Counted from the stretch's first letter, positions 15,059 to 24,773 are shown. The stretch: 64,000 nucleotides of DNA from Desulfobacteraceae bacterium (GCA_016744295.1 JADGEQ010000037.1:1-64000); one strand, 5' to 3'. Notes: generated by a model from the letters alone, not told the origin. Numbers and translations: made by a program.

Positions 15059-16285
15059 ATGAGTGATTTAATGTCAAAATTTATGCCAATCTGGGAGATT
15101 GAAACCCATTTCAGGTGTCCGGTTATCGGGGCGGTGTTGTCGGTGGAAAAACACAGGCAAATCTTAAAAAAATGCGGTTACAACGTCAAGGAAATGAAGC
15201 CCTACGAATACCATCAACAAGTTATGAGCAAGCTTTTTGAGGAAAACAACGTCTCCATAAAAGTGAACAACTATTTAAGGAGCAAAGCCCGAAAATATAT
15301 GGTGGCGGTCCAGGGCAAGTCTGAGGCAGAAGTCCGAACACTTTGGAAAGAACAATCCCTTATAGGGAATGTCGGCCCGTTAATGTATGCCTTGGTTTCC
15401 TTTGAGGACAGCAGTGCTGAACTCATACATGAGGTATACGGTGAAGTTCACATGCAGGCCCATGCCAATATGACACAAATTTATGATATCCGTCAGAAAT
15501 TGGCCACTGCGGATGAGATCATACTGAGAGAAAAAAAGAAGGCTGCTCGGAAAAGAGAAGAGATCAAACAATTGGTGGAAACTCAAAAAACGAACCTGGA
15601 AAAAATCGGGTGTCTTGAAAAAGAAAACCGGGAACAAAGAAAAACAATCCACATATCGGCAACCCATCCTGATTCTGATCAAGGGGCTAAAAAGGCCATT
15701 ACACTCCTGGAGCAAGCGGTAATAGAGCTTGAATCTATGCTGAAACTAAAAGATGAAAAGATAAGGGTTACGGAACGTGAGAAAAGAGCCCTTCAAATTG
15801 AAGTTTTCAGTGTTCAGCGGGAAAAAGAGTTGTTTGAAAATCAAATGCAAGCCTTGATTGATGCATTTGATACTTTCAGTATTCAGGATTCTTCCGAGCA
15901 TTTGGATTGTTCCCCGGGTAATTGTTCCAGTGAAGATTGTCTTCGGGAAAAGTGTGCCCGTTACCAATTGTGTGCCAAAAGAGTATTCATGATCGGCGGA
16001 ATGACCAAGATGAAACCATATTACAAAGGTATTGTTGAAAAAGCAGGCGGGCGGTTCGATTATCATGACGGATATTTAAAAAGTACCGCAGCAAATCTGG
16101 AAGCCCGGGTTAAACGTTCGGATCTTGTTATTTGCCCTGTCAATTGCAATAGTCATAATGCCTGCATAAAAGTTAAAAAATTGTGCAACCTGCACAATAC
16201 GCAACTTAAAATTTTGAGCAGCTCCAGCCTGACTGCGATTACCCATGCTTTATTCAAGCAGGAGCATGAAACCATTTTGAATTAA
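15059..16285 (+). CDS. DUF2325-domain protein with long coiled coil
   Basis: About 408 residues from ATG 15059 with AGGGGA eight bases upstream. Residues about 1-150 form an uncharacterised helical domain (PIWEIETHFRCPVIGAVLS). Residues 155-285 are rich in K/E/R/Q with heptad spacing, a long coiled coil. The Cys-rich linker CSPGNCSSEDCLREKCARYQ could bind a metal. The C-terminal 95 residues are a DUF2325 domain: RVFMIGGMTKMKPYYKGIVE, SDLVICPVNCNSHNACIKVK and KILSSSSL. DUF2325 proteins often sit near metal or stress genes; no activity is established. A strong promoter and flanking repeats precede it, divergent from the DUF1007-NicO operon. Confidence 0.8.
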   Translation: MSDLMSKFMPIWEIETHFRCPVIGAVLSVEKHRQILKKCGYNVKEMKPYEYHQQVMSKLFEENNVSIKVNNYLRSKARKYMVAVQGKSEAEVRTLWKEQSLIGNVGPLMYALVSFEDSSAELIHEVYGEVHMQAHANMTQIYDIRQKLATADEIILREKKKAARKREEIKQLVETQKTNLEKIGCLEKENREQRKTIHISATHPDSDQGAKKAITLLEQAVIELESMLKLKDEKIRVTEREKRALQIEVFSVQREKELFENQMQALIDAFDTFSIQDSSEHLDCSPGNCSSEDCLREKCARYQLCAKRVFMIGGMTKMKPYYKGIVEKAGGRFDYHDGYLKSTAANLEARVKRSDLVICPVNCNSHNACIKVKKLCNLHNTQLKILSSSSLTAITHALFKQEHETILN

Positions 16286-16626
16286 ACGGCAGGACAAAAA
16301 ATATGTGAGGTATGGCCATTGTTATTCAATCTTAATTTACCTGGGGCTGCCCTGAACTTCCCACAAAGAAACTTGACTTTGGAAACTTAATGTTTATTTC
16401 ATATACCCAAGATTGGTGTATAAAATCAACCCCATAACAGGGACATTTTGAATAGAAAAATAAACCGGATTTGCTTTTAGCAGATCCGGTAAAGCCATTG
16501 ACGCCTAGGGTACTGCCCTGGTAAAGGGTGTGGCTGATAAAAGAAGGGTGTCCAAATAAACAAAAACTTTTAAGGTTCCATGAAACCGTCATCTCTGTAC
16601 ATTTATAAGGGAAGTAACAGGAGAAT
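16286..16626. other. Intergenic region before typA with a short hairpin
   Basis: No plausible gene is seen in these 341 bases. ACCGGAT at 16464-16470 pairs with ATCCGGT at 16484-16490, with TTGC and AGCA continuing part of the stem; no T-run follows. AGGAGA just before 16627 is the typA ribosome binding site. Confidence 0.4.
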
Positions 16627-18480
16627 ATGAAAAAAAATACAGGTTCCAATGAAAAATTAAGAAACATTGCCATTATTGCCCATGTTGACCATGGTAAAAC
16701 CACTCTTGTGGATGCAATGTTCAAGCAGAGTGGGCAGTTCAGGGAGGGCCAGGAAGTGGATGACCGCCTCATGGACAGCATGGACCTTGAGCGGGAGCGG
16801 GGCATTACCATTTCCGCCAAAAACTGTTCGGTCACCTGGAAGGATGTAAAGATCAATATCATCGATACCCCGGGCCATGCTGATTTTGGCGGGGAGGTGG
16901 AACGGGCATTGTCCATGGCTGATTCTGCCATTCTTCTGGTGGATGCATCGGAAGGACCTTTGCCCCAGACCCGGTTTGTGCTGAAAAAAACCTTTGAGGC
17001 CAATCTGCCGGTGATGGTGATTATCAACAAGATCGACCGGAAGGATGCCAGAATCGATGAGGTTCTGGACATGGTTTATGATCTGTTCATCGACCTGGAT
17101 GCCACCGAAGAGCAACTTGATTTTACCTATCTCTATGCCATTGGCCGGGATGGGATAGTTAAGCGGGAGCTGGAGGATGATGTGGACAACCTTAGGGTTC
17201 TATTTGACCTGATTGTCGATGAAATGCCTGCGCCTTCCTATGACCCGGATGCCCCTTTTCAGATGCTGGTTTCCGATCTTGGATATTCTGATTATCTGGG
17301 CCGTCTGGCCATTGGCAAAATATTCAACGGATCTGTGGCATCCAATAAAAGCCTGGTCTGTATTGGTGAAGAGAACAAGCAAAAAGCATTGAAGGTATCC
17401 AAGCTTCAGTCCTATGACGGTCCTGCCCTTGTCCCTTCGGACGAGGCCCAGGTGGGAGATATTGTTGTTTTGTCCGGTATTGAGGATGTAAAAATAGGGG
17501 ATACCATCTGTACCCGGGAAGCACCGGTTCCCCTTCCCAGGATTGCCGTGGATGAGCCAACGGTTTTCATGCGTTTTTCCATTACCACCTCTCCCTTTGC
17601 CGGCCAGGAAGGTAAGCATGTCCAGTCCCGGAAAATCCGGGAGCGGCTGCTCAAGGAAACCTTGCTGAATGTGGCCATTGAGGTGGAAGAAAGCACCACG
17701 GATGAAAGTTTTGTGGTCAAGGGTCGTGGCGAGCTTCAGCTGGCCATCCTCATTGAAACCATGCGAAGGGAAGGGTTTGAGCTTTGTGTGGGGCGTCCCC
17801 GGGTCATTTACAAGGAACAGGATGGGGTTCGCCTGGAGCCCATTGAGCATCTGTTCGTGGATTGTGGTGAGGATTTCATGGGGGTTGTCACGGAAAAACT
17901 TTCCATCAGAAAAGGCAAGATGACCAACCTGGTCAACAATGGAAAGGGCCGGGTCAGGATAGAGTTTTCCATTCCATCCCGTTCCTTGATCGGGTATCCC
18001 GATGAATTTATGACCGATACCAGGGGCACGGGTATTATGAACTCATATCTGTCCGGGTATGAACCCTTTCGTGGTGAGTTCCCCGTCCGGTTCACAGGTT
18101 CCATTGTTGCCGACCGCCAGGGAAAAGGTGTTGCCTACGGGTTGTTCAATCTGGAACCCCGGGGACAGCTTTTTATCATTCCGGGTACGCCTGTCTATGA
18201 GGGCATGGTGGTGGGCGAACATAATCGGCAAGCCGATATTGATGTGAATCCCTGCAAGGAAAAGAAACTGACCAATATGCGGGCTTCGGGCAAGGATGAA
18301 AATGTGGTCTGTTCCCCCATAAGGGAGATGACCCTGGAAAAGGCCATCCACTTTATCCGGGATGATGAAATGGTGGAAGTAACCCCGGAATCCATTCGTA
18401 TCCGGAAAACCATTTTAAATGCGGGTAAACGCCATCTGGCAGCGGGTAAATTAAAAAAGAAAGAGAAAAACGAAAAATAG
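16627..18480 (+). CDS. typA: Translational GTPase TypA/BipA
   Basis: About 617 residues, the usual family length. G motifs: AHVDHGKTTLVD (G1), RERGITISAKN (G2 region), DTPGHADFGGEVERAL (G3) and INKIDR (G4). Later come an EF-Tu-like domain 2, EF-G-like domains III and V, and the BipA-specific C-terminal domain (GYEPFRGEFPVRFTGSIVAD, ending in a Lys-rich tail). TypA binds the 70S ribosome under stress and aids 50S assembly at low temperature. AGGAGA lies five bases before the ATG. It is followed 39 bases later by a gene on the same strand, perhaps co-transcribed. Confidence 0.97.
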   Translation: MKKNTGSNEKLRNIAIIAHVDHGKTTLVDAMFKQSGQFREGQEVDDRLMDSMDLERERGITISAKNCSVTWKDVKINIIDTPGHADFGGEVERALSMADSAILLVDASEGPLPQTRFVLKKTFEANLPVMVIINKIDRKDARIDEVLDMVYDLFIDLDATEEQLDFTYLYAIGRDGIVKRELEDDVDNLRVLFDLIVDEMPAPSYDPDAPFQMLVSDLGYSDYLGRLAIGKIFNGSVASNKSLVCIGEENKQKALKVSKLQSYDGPALVPSDEAQVGDIVVLSGIEDVKIGDTICTREAPVPLPRIAVDEPTVFMRFSITTSPFAGQEGKHVQSRKIRERLLKETLLNVAIEVEESTTDESFVVKGRGELQLAILIETMRREGFELCVGRPRVIYKEQDGVRLEPIEHLFVDCGEDFMGVVTEKLSIRKGKMTNLVNNGKGRVRIEFSIPSRSLIGYPDEFMTDTRGTGIMNSYLSGYEPFRGEFPVRFTGSIVADRQGKGVAYGLFNLEPRGQLFIIPGTPVYEGMVVGEHNRQADIDVNPCKEKKLTNMRASGKDENVVCSPIREMTLEKAIHFIRDDEMVEVTPESIRIRKTILNAGKRHLAAGKLKKKEKNEK

Positions 18481-18519
18481 GGTAAATTAAAAAAGAACCC
18501 ATATAAATAAGGGGGAGAG

Positions 18520-19443
18520 ATGTTCTGGTTTAACCGTTTAATTGCAATCCTTCTTCCCTTTGTTCCAAAACCGGTGATGAAAATTGTTGCCAAACAATAT
18601 ATCGCCGGGGAGACCCTGGAACAAGCGGTGGTAAAGACCAAAGAACTCAACCGGGATCACCTTCGGGTGACCCTGGATCTTCTGGGGGAAGACCCCGGCA
18701 GCAAAACCGATTGCACCGGAGCCCTTAGGGTGTATGAAAGGGCCATTGAGGCCATTCACACCGGGGGGCTTAGGGCTGGTATTTCCCTGAAGCCCTCCCA
18801 TATGGGGCTTAAATTGGACAAGCAATTTTGTCTGGAAAATATTGGGTATTTGGTGAAACTTGCCGAAAAGCACCAGGTTTTTGTTCGTATTGATATGGAA
18901 GATGCGTCCCTTTGCCAGGAGACCATAGACCTTTTTTTAAGTCTCCACTATCAATTTTCCAATGTGGGCATCGTTATCCAAGGCTATTTGCGAAGGTCCA
19001 TTGATGATATCAATTTGCTGGGTGATAAAGGTGCCAACATCCGTTTGTGTAAAGGGGCCTATTATTGGGAGACCCGGAAAAATGTTTACAAGGACCCGGA
19101 AATTGTTAACGAAAGTTATGTTTATCTTTTGGAAAAACTTTTGTCCAAGGGGTGTTTTGTGGGGATTGCCACCCATGATGAAAAACTTGTTTTCCAAAGC
19201 CTGAGACTTATTGACAGGCTCGGGTTGTCAAAGGATGCCTATGAATTCCAGATGCTCTACGGTGTGGAAGAACAATTGCGGCGGATTCTTTTGGACAGCG
19301 GCCATCCGGTCCGGGTCTATCTGCCCTTTGGAAAGGAATGGCTTGCCTATTCCCTTCGGCGGATCAGGGAAAATCCAAAAATGGTGGGGTATATTCTGGC
19401 CAACTTCGGGAATCTGCTGAAAAATATCTTTAAAAAAAATTAA
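18520..19443 (+). CDS. Proline dehydrogenase-like flavoprotein
   Basis: About 307 residues with the TIM-barrel PRODH domain: GLRAGISLKPSHMGLKLDKQ, VRIDMEDASLCQETIDL, RLCKGAYYWETRKNVY and EEQLRRILLDSGHPVRVYLP, ending in the conserved YSLRR substrate-binding motif. The family oxidises proline to pyrroline-5-carboxylate with FAD and passes electrons to quinone. This is the short monofunctional form (like Bacillus FadM/PutB), with no aldehyde dehydrogenase domain. GGGGGAGA precedes the ATG at 18520. It ends at a bidirectional terminator. Confidence 0.88.
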   Translation: MFWFNRLIAILLPFVPKPVMKIVAKQYIAGETLEQAVVKTKELNRDHLRVTLDLLGEDPGSKTDCTGALRVYERAIEAIHTGGLRAGISLKPSHMGLKLDKQFCLENIGYLVKLAEKHQVFVRIDMEDASLCQETIDLFLSLHYQFSNVGIVIQGYLRRSIDDINLLGDKGANIRLCKGAYYWETRKNVYKDPEIVNESYVYLLEKLLSKGCFVGIATHDEKLVFQSLRLIDRLGLSKDAYEFQMLYGVEEQLRRILLDSGHPVRVYLPFGKEWLAYSLRRIRENPKMVGYILANFGNLLKNIFKKN

Positions 19444-19490
19444 GGACCGCAGGTGAAAAATACGCCTCGAAAGGGGTATGGGTACAAAAA

Positions 19491-19527
19491 ATCCCGGTCC
19501 GGAATCGTCTTCCGGATCGGGATTTTA
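19491..19527. terminator. Terminator between the proline dehydrogenase and trpB genes
   Basis: ATCCCGGTCCGGA at 19491-19503 pairs with TCCGGATCGGGAT at 19511-19523, with A-rich sequence on the left and TTTTAT on the right, so it can serve both converging genes. Confidence 0.85.
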
Positions 19528-19566
19528 TATGATTTCAAAGGGCTAAAAATTTTTAAAGTATCGGTT

Positions 19567-20793
19567 TTATAGCCCATAGTCTTTGCCATAGGCTTCAAGG
19601 ACAAAATCAATATCCTTGTCTCCCCGGCCGGACAGGTTCACCAGAATGGTTTTTCCTTTTCCGATTTCCTTTGCCAGCTTCACGGCATAGGCAATGGCAT
19701 GGGCGCTTTCGATGGCCGGAATAATGCCGTCGGTTCTGGACAATTCAAAAAAAGCGTCAATGGCTTCGATGTCCGAGGCTGTCACATAGGTGACCCTGCC
19801 AATATCCTTGAGCAGGCTGTGCTGGGGACCGACACCCGGGTAGTCCAGACCGCTGGCAACAGAATAGACCGGTAAAGGTTCTCCGTTTTCATCCTGGAGA
19901 AGATAGGAATTGAAGCCGTGGAGAACCCCGGGTTTGCCCAGGGTCAGGGTGGCGGCATGGTCTCCCTCCTTAAATCCCCGGCCCGAAGGTTCCACACCGA
20001 AGATAGCCACCTCAGGGTCGTTCAAAAAGGCTGTGAACAGACCCATGGCATTGGAACCGCCCCCCACGCAGGCCACTAAATTATCCGGCAGTTTTCCGGT
20101 CATTTCCTGGAACTGCTCCCTTGCCTCCATACCTACGATCTGCTGGAAGTCTCTGACCATCATGGGAAAGGGGTGGGGACCCACAACAGATCCGATGGCA
20201 TAAAGCTGGGTAACAGGGTCTTCAAGGTAGGCTTCAAAGGCTGCATCCACTGCATCTTTAAGGGTTTGGGTTCCCCGGTTCACCGGTATGACCCGGGCAC
20301 CCAGAATTTTCATTCTCACCACATTGGGGTGTTCCTTTTTTATGTCGATCACCCCCATGTAAATATCGCATTCAAGGCCCACCAAGGTGGCGGCGGTTGC
20401 CAGGGCGACTCCGTGCTGGCCTGCTCCTGTTTCGGCAATGAGTTTTTTCTTGCCCATACGTTTGGCCAAAAGGGCTTCGCCCAGACAGTGGTTGATTTTG
20501 TGAGCACCAGTGTGGTTCAGGTCTTCCCGTTTCAGGTAGATATCTGCCCCGCCAGCTTTTTCAGACAGGTTTTTTGAATAAAAAACAGGAGAGGGACGGC
20601 CGGTGAAATGCTTGTTCAATTCCTTTAACTCGGCAATAAAGGTTTTATCATTTTTAATGGCTTCATAGCTTTGGGTGATTTCATCCAGGACAGTCTGGAG
20701 CTGTTCAGGTACGTAGCTGCCACCGTATTCGCCAAACCGGCCCTCTTCATCAGGTAACCCCATTTTATCAAGGTTTGTTTTGTTCTCAGCCAT
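19567..20793 (-). CDS. trpB: Tryptophan synthase beta chain
   Basis: About 408 residues from ATG 20793 with AAAGGAG upstream. Motifs of TrpB1: RFGEYGGSYVPEQL, the PLP lysine in NHTGAHKINHCLG, AETGAGQHGVALATAATLVG, the phosphate-binding loop GGGSNAMG and HGFNSYLLQDENG. The enzyme condenses indole (or, with TrpA, indole-glycerol phosphate) and serine to tryptophan. No trpA or other trp gene adjoins; both sides carry terminators, so it is a single-gene unit here. It may work with a TrpA encoded elsewhere or salvage free indole. Confidence 0.95.
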   Translation of the reverse strand: MAENKTNLDKMGLPDEEGRFGEYGGSYVPEQLQTVLDEITQSYEAIKNDKTFIAELKELNKHFTGRPSPVFYSKNLSEKAGGADIYLKREDLNHTGAHKINHCLGEALLAKRMGKKKLIAETGAGQHGVALATAATLVGLECDIYMGVIDIKKEHPNVVRMKILGARVIPVNRGTQTLKDAVDAAFEAYLEDPVTQLYAIGSVVGPHPFPMMVRDFQQIVGMEAREQFQEMTGKLPDNLVACVGGGSNAMGLFTAFLNDPEVAIFGVEPSGRGFKEGDHAATLTLGKPGVLHGFNSYLLQDENGEPLPVYSVASGLDYPGVGPQHSLLKDIGRVTYVTASDIEAIDAFFELSRTDGIIPAIESAHAIAYAVKLAKEIGKGKTILVNLSGRGDKDIDFVLEAYGKDYGL

Positions 20794-20880
20794 GGAAAAC
20801 TCCTTTGCAATTAGTATTATTTTTGTTTCTAAAGATAGAAACATATACAGGGGCCACTTTTAAAATGCAAGGTTTTTTGC

Positions 20881-20921
20881 CAAAAAAAACCGGCCCTGAA
20901 AGATATATTTTCCAGGGCCGG
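20881..20921 (-). terminator. Terminator of the aminotransferase gene
   Basis: CCGGCCCTG at 20890-20898 pairs with CAGGGCCGG at 20913-20921. On the minus strand an eight-base T-run follows (A-run at 20882-20889). It separates the aminotransferase gene from trpB. Confidence 0.85.
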
Positions 20922-20981
20922 CCGGTAACCAGTGAAGCCGATATTGAAGATAATTATTGAAGCGCTTATTTATCCAATTAT

Positions 20982-22358
20982 TTATTCATTAATGAGTTTA
21001 AAATCAGACCCTATGGGATGGTCTTTTTGAAATTTAGCCACCCGGTTTTCCAGATCCTGGAACCGTTCCTGGCCGGTAAGGGAGACACAGGCCCTTAACC
21101 CTTCGTGGCGGTCACTGCCCGTGGTGGTAAGGGATATGGCGCTGATTCCGTAAAAGAGCAGCTCCTCCACCAGTTCCACCCCGGTAAATCCGGGAAAGGA
21201 AATGGTAAAATAGAACCCATCGGCAATCTTTTCCTTTTCATCCATGTCATAGACAATTTTGAACCCGTTTTCCACAAACAACCGTTTCATGACAGCGGCC
21301 CTGTTCCCGTATTCTTTGACGCTGTCCACAAAGTTGTAGCTGCCGTCATTTACGGCCTTTAGCAGCCCGTAAAGCCCGTATTGGTTGGAATGGGATACAC
21401 CGGAGCTTAGGGCGTACATGGCGCCGAATATATAGGCATAACCGAATTTGTTGCTGCCGAACCAGTCTTTTAAATTTTCTCCTGTTGAGTTGAATAATTT
21501 GTCGGGGATGGCGGTCATGCCGATGCGCTGGCCAGCCAGGGAAAAGGACTTTGAGCTTGAGATCAACAGAATATAATTGTCCGTGTATTTGGCAACAGAA
21601 GGTATAAAGGGGGCTTTTCCCGGCTGGGAATAATCTTTCCTGAAATCCATACCAAAATAGGCCAGATCTTCCATGACAATACAATCATATTTTGTGGCAA
21701 GTTTACCGATGATTTCAAGTTCCTGGTCGGTAAAGCATATCCATGCCGGATTGTTGGGGTTGGAATACATCAGGGCTGCCACATCCCCTTTTTTAAGATA
21801 GCTTTCAAGTTTACGCTCAAGTTTGTCTCCCCTGAATTCATAAACATCAAAATGGTCATGGGGTACCCCGAGAACCTTGGCCTGGAGTTTATTCACGGGG
21901 AATCCCGGATCAATGAACAAGAGTCTGTCCTTGCCCTTTGTCCGTCTGGTAGTGCACATCATGGCCATGTAGCAGCCCTGCATGGAGCCCACTGTGGGAA
22001 AGCAGGAAACAGGGTTAATTTCCACATCCATAAAGTTTTTAACAAACAGGGAAATTTCCTGCTTCAGCTCCGGAACCCCGTCAAAGGGCGGATATTTGGA
22101 ACCCACCCCCTTCTTAAGGGCTTCAATTTCCGCATCCACGGCAATCTTTGGGGGGTCAAGGCCTGGTACTCCCATTTCCATGCGGATAAATTGTTCTCCC
22201 GAAGCGGTCTCAATATTAGTGACAAGCCGATTCAATTCCCTGATGGAGGCAAGGCCCACGGATTCAAGACCCAGGGAATCGATTTCCTGTTTTACAATTT
22301 TGCTGTCAATTGGTGTGTCAAGTGCTGTGCCGATAAGTGGATTCACAGGCGCATTCAT
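20982..22358 (-). CDS. PLP-dependent class I/II aminotransferase
   Basis: About 458 residues. Fold type I aminotransferase: FIRMEMGVPGLDPP at the N-domain, KYPPFDGVPELKQEI, the NPNNPAW loop, IVMEDLAYFGMDFR with the PLP-contacting Asp and Tyr, and the PLP lysine in LLISSSKSFSLAGQRIGMTA. The C-domain Arg lies in HEGLRACVSL. Family members transaminate aspartate, tyrosine or branched amino acids; the substrate is not fixed by what I can see. It is longer than AspC (about 396), mostly from an N-terminal extension of about 55 residues. Ribosome binding site AGGAG lies upstream of ATG 22358. Confidence 0.9.
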   Translation of the reverse strand: MNAPVNPLIGTALDTPIDSKIVKQEIDSLGLESVGLASIRELNRLVTNIETASGEQFIRMEMGVPGLDPPKIAVDAEIEALKKGVGSKYPPFDGVPELKQEISLFVKNFMDVEINPVSCFPTVGSMQGCYMAMMCTTRRTKGKDRLLFIDPGFPVNKLQAKVLGVPHDHFDVYEFRGDKLERKLESYLKKGDVAALMYSNPNNPAWICFTDQELEIIGKLATKYDCIVMEDLAYFGMDFRKDYSQPGKAPFIPSVAKYTDNYILLISSSKSFSLAGQRIGMTAIPDKLFNSTGENLKDWFGSNKFGYAYIFGAMYALSSGVSHSNQYGLYGLLKAVNDGSYNFVDSVKEYGNRAAVMKRLFVENGFKIVYDMDEKEKIADGFYFTISFPGFTGVELVEELLFYGISAISLTTTGSDRHEGLRACVSLTGQERFQDLENRVAKFQKDHPIGSDFKLINE

Positions 22359-22461
22359 AGGGGAGCTCCTATCTGATAGGGTGTAAAGATGATTAATTAT
22401 CTGATTAACTATTCTATGGAATTGATAGTATGGAGTTCTCTGATATTTTGCAAGATTAAAT

Positions 22462-22998
22462 TTAAAGCCTGCTTTTTTCGATATATTTTCTCAAGGCGTT
22501 TTTGGTGGTGTCAAAGGCAAGCTGGTCCCAGGGGATATTCTCTTGTTTAAATTCGTCAATTGACATGGATTCGTGGCAGGGACGTATAGTGCCGCCGGTT
22601 ACGTCACTCTGGTACACGATGATGATGTTTGCTTCCCCTGGATAGGAATAGTTGCCAAGGAGGCAATTAATGGTGGTTGTCAAGCCGGTTTCTTCAAAAA
22701 ATTCACGTTTTGCTGCCTCTTCAAGGGTTTCCCCCCTGTCCACAAATCCTCCCGGAAGAACCCAATGGCCTTTTTTCGGTTCTTTGTTCCGCCTTTGAAG
22801 GACGATTCCCTTGCGGGTCTCTGCAATGGTGCAGGCAACAAGCTTGGGGTCAAGGTAAAAAATAAAGTTGCATTCTTTGCACACAAGTCGTTGGGGCTCA
22901 TGGAGGATAAGTTTTCTTGTTTCAAACTCACCCCGGCACAGGGGACAAAATTTATACGTATTTTTTTTGTTCATAATTTTTTTGTGGTCCGGGCTCAC
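22462..22998 (-). CDS. Nudix hydrolase with N-terminal zinc ribbon (NADH pyrophosphatase-like)
   Basis: About 178 residues. A zinc ribbon (FCPLC then VCKEC) precedes a complete Nudix box, GGFVDRGETLEEAAKREFFE followed by ETGL. The combination of ribbon and Nudix domain is that of NudC-like and related pyrophosphatases, which split NADH or ADP-ribose type substrates with Mg. The likely start is GTG at 22998, with AGAAAG upstream; an in-frame ATG lies nine codons later. It is a single gene, reading away from its right-hand neighbour. Confidence 0.85.
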   Translation of the reverse strand: MSPDHKKIMNKKNTYKFCPLCRGEFETRKLILHEPQRLVCKECNFIFYLDPKLVACTIAETRKGIVLQRRNKEPKKGHWVLPGGFVDRGETLEEAAKREFFEETGLTTTINCLLGNYSYPGEANIIIVYQSDVTGGTIRPCHESMSIDEFKQENIPWDQLAFDTTKNALRKYIEKSRL

Positions 22999-23206
22999 AT
23001 CTTTCTGGGTTTCGAATCCAGTTAACAGGTTAATTTAATGGGGTCCATAATGAATTATATTCCGGCGGAAGGCAAATTTATTTTTAAAATCAAACCCACG
23101 CCAAGGAAAGGAGGCAATAGAAACTGGGGAAAATTGATATTTTTCTTGCCATTTTGAGTGACTTAAAAGAAGATATGCTTTCTTAGAATCTAAAAAGGAA
23201 AGCAAA

Positions 23207-24031
23207 ATGCGAGTTTGCAGATCCTATAAATTTGAACACGGAATCAGGGGATTCAAGTTGGGCTGGTCCTTGGCGGGTCCTCCTTTGATGACAGTATATT
23301 GTTATACCTTTGACCAAGTTATGATCGATACGGGTCAGTCCCACATGGGAAAAGAGGCCCTTGACATTGCCCGGACTAATCGGGTGGGGAAAATTTTTTT
23401 AACCCACCACCATGAAGATCATTCGGGTAATGGGGCGATGATTCATAAAAATTTGGGAATCCCGGTTTTCGGCCATTCATTGACCGGGGAAAAATTGAAA
23501 ACCCCCTACAGGATACTGCCCTACCAGAAATATGTATGGGGTAAAACCACCCCTTTGCCTGTCACTTCGATTCTTGGGCCTGTGGAAACCGGTCTGGGCC
23601 GGATGGAAACCCTTCACACCCCGGGGCATGCCAGGGACCATGTTGTCTATTTTCTACCGGAAAAGGGAGTGGTGTTTTCCGGGGATCTTTACCTGGGGGA
23701 TAGGATCCGCTATTTCAGGGCGGATGAAGATATGGGAACCCAGATTGCCTCCCTGAAAAAGATTGTTGCCCTTGATTTCGAGACCCTGCTGTGCAGTCAC
23801 AATCCCAGGCAGCAGAACGGCCGGCAGTATCTCCAAAATAAATTGGATTTTCTGGAAAATTTATATGGAAATATTATTACCGCCTGGAAAACCGGGGTTA
23901 CAGAACGGGAGATCTTCAGGATTTTACGGCTAAAGGAAGATTATTTTACCAAGTATTTTTGTTTTGGCAATGTCAGCATGTTAAACGGGGTGAAATCGGC
24001 TGTCCGGCATTATGCACAGGGCCGGGCTTAG
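23207..24031 (+). CDS. Metallo-beta-lactamase-fold hydrolase
   Basis: About 274 residues from ATG 23207 with AAAGGAA upstream. Zinc ligands: LTHHHEDHSGNGAMI (HxHxDH motif, here THHHEDH), the third ligand in LHTPGHARDHVVYF, the Asp in VFSGDLYLGD and a late His in LLCSHNPRQ. A C-terminal helical part of about 70 residues resembles the LACTB2-like winged-helix tail. Members include hydroxyacylglutathione hydrolases, RNases and quorum lactonases; the LACTB2-like layout suggests a nucleic-acid or thioester substrate, without proof. It converges with the GntR gene. Confidence 0.85.
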   Translation: MRVCRSYKFEHGIRGFKLGWSLAGPPLMTVYCYTFDQVMIDTGQSHMGKEALDIARTNRVGKIFLTHHHEDHSGNGAMIHKNLGIPVFGHSLTGEKLKTPYRILPYQKYVWGKTTPLPVTSILGPVETGLGRMETLHTPGHARDHVVYFLPEKGVVFSGDLYLGDRIRYFRADEDMGTQIASLKKIVALDFETLLCSHNPRQQNGRQYLQNKLDFLENLYGNIITAWKTGVTEREIFRILRLKEDYFTKYFCFGNVSMLNGVKSAVRHYAQGRA

Positions 24032-24077
24032 TCACCTGTTTAGTCTATTGGGTCTGTTCATTTGGTCGGGCTGTTTG

Positions 24078-24773
24078 TTATTGCATCTTTTTCCTGAACC
24101 GTTTTACGTGATCCCTGATAATATCTGCCGCCCCGGCACTGTCATGGATTTTCATGGCAGCAATTAATTTTTCAAAATCCGATAGATTTTCCAGGGTTCT
24201 CTCATGGTTCATGGGAAGATAGGCTTCATAGTATTGGTGGATATTTTCATGGATACTTTTCTGGACAAATTGGAAAATAGGGTTTTGGGACATGATGCCG
24301 ATATAGGTATGCATGGCTTCGTCGGTTTTTAAAAAATTTTCCCAGTCCTGGTTTTCAAAATATTTTTTAGCTTCCTGGAAAAGCCGTTCCATCTCCTGGA
24401 TATCTTCGGGGGTGGCTCGCTGGGTTGCCAGCTCCACAATGCTGCCTTCTATTTTGATTCGAAATTCTGCCAGATGATCCAGGGAGATGCCACCGGATCG
24501 GATTAAAAGGGCCAAAGATTCCACAATGGGGTCGGCATCTATCTGTTTCACAATGGCCCCTCCGGCCACACCCAGTTTTATCTCAATGAGTCCTTTTTGT
24601 TCCAGCACCCTCAAGGCCTCCCTCAAGGTTCCCCGGCTGGTGTTGAACATATCCTTGAGTTCCCGTTCAGCCGGAAGCTTGCTCCCTGGTTTAAGCTTTC
24701 CGGCTAAAATGGCATTTTGTATCTGTTCAACCACATCCTGGAACACCCGGTTCTGCTTGGCTTTTTTAAACAT
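24078..24773 (-). CDS. FadR-subfamily GntR transcriptional regulator
   Basis: About 231 residues. Winged helix: VFQDVVEQIQNAILAGKLKP, GSKLPAERELKDMFNTSRGT, LREALRVLEQKGLIEIKLG. The C-terminal FCD all-helical effector domain includes EFRIKIEGSIVELA and DEAMHTYIGIMS with the His residues that hold a metal in many FCD proteins. Such regulators usually repress the catabolic operon they sit in until a carboxylate or amino acid binds. The gene is the last of three, 29 bases after the FAD oxidoreductase gene, so it probably controls that operon. Confidence 0.9.
   Translation of the reverse strand: MFKKAKQNRVFQDVVEQIQNAILAGKLKPGSKLPAERELKDMFNTSRGTLREALRVLEQKGLIEIKLGVAGGAIVKQIDADPIVESLALLIRSGGISLDHLAEFRIKIEGSIVELATQRATPEDIQEMERLFQEAKKYFENQDWENFLKTDEAMHTYIGIMSQNPIFQFVQKSIHENIHQYYEAYLPMNHERTLENLSDFEKLIAAMKIHDSAGAADIIRDHVKRFRKKMQ

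Noticed and set aside
16332..17072. Minus-strand open frame of 246 codons opposite the typA start
   Set aside because: The TypA GTP-binding motifs lie on the plus strand, and this frame has no ribosome binding site or domain.
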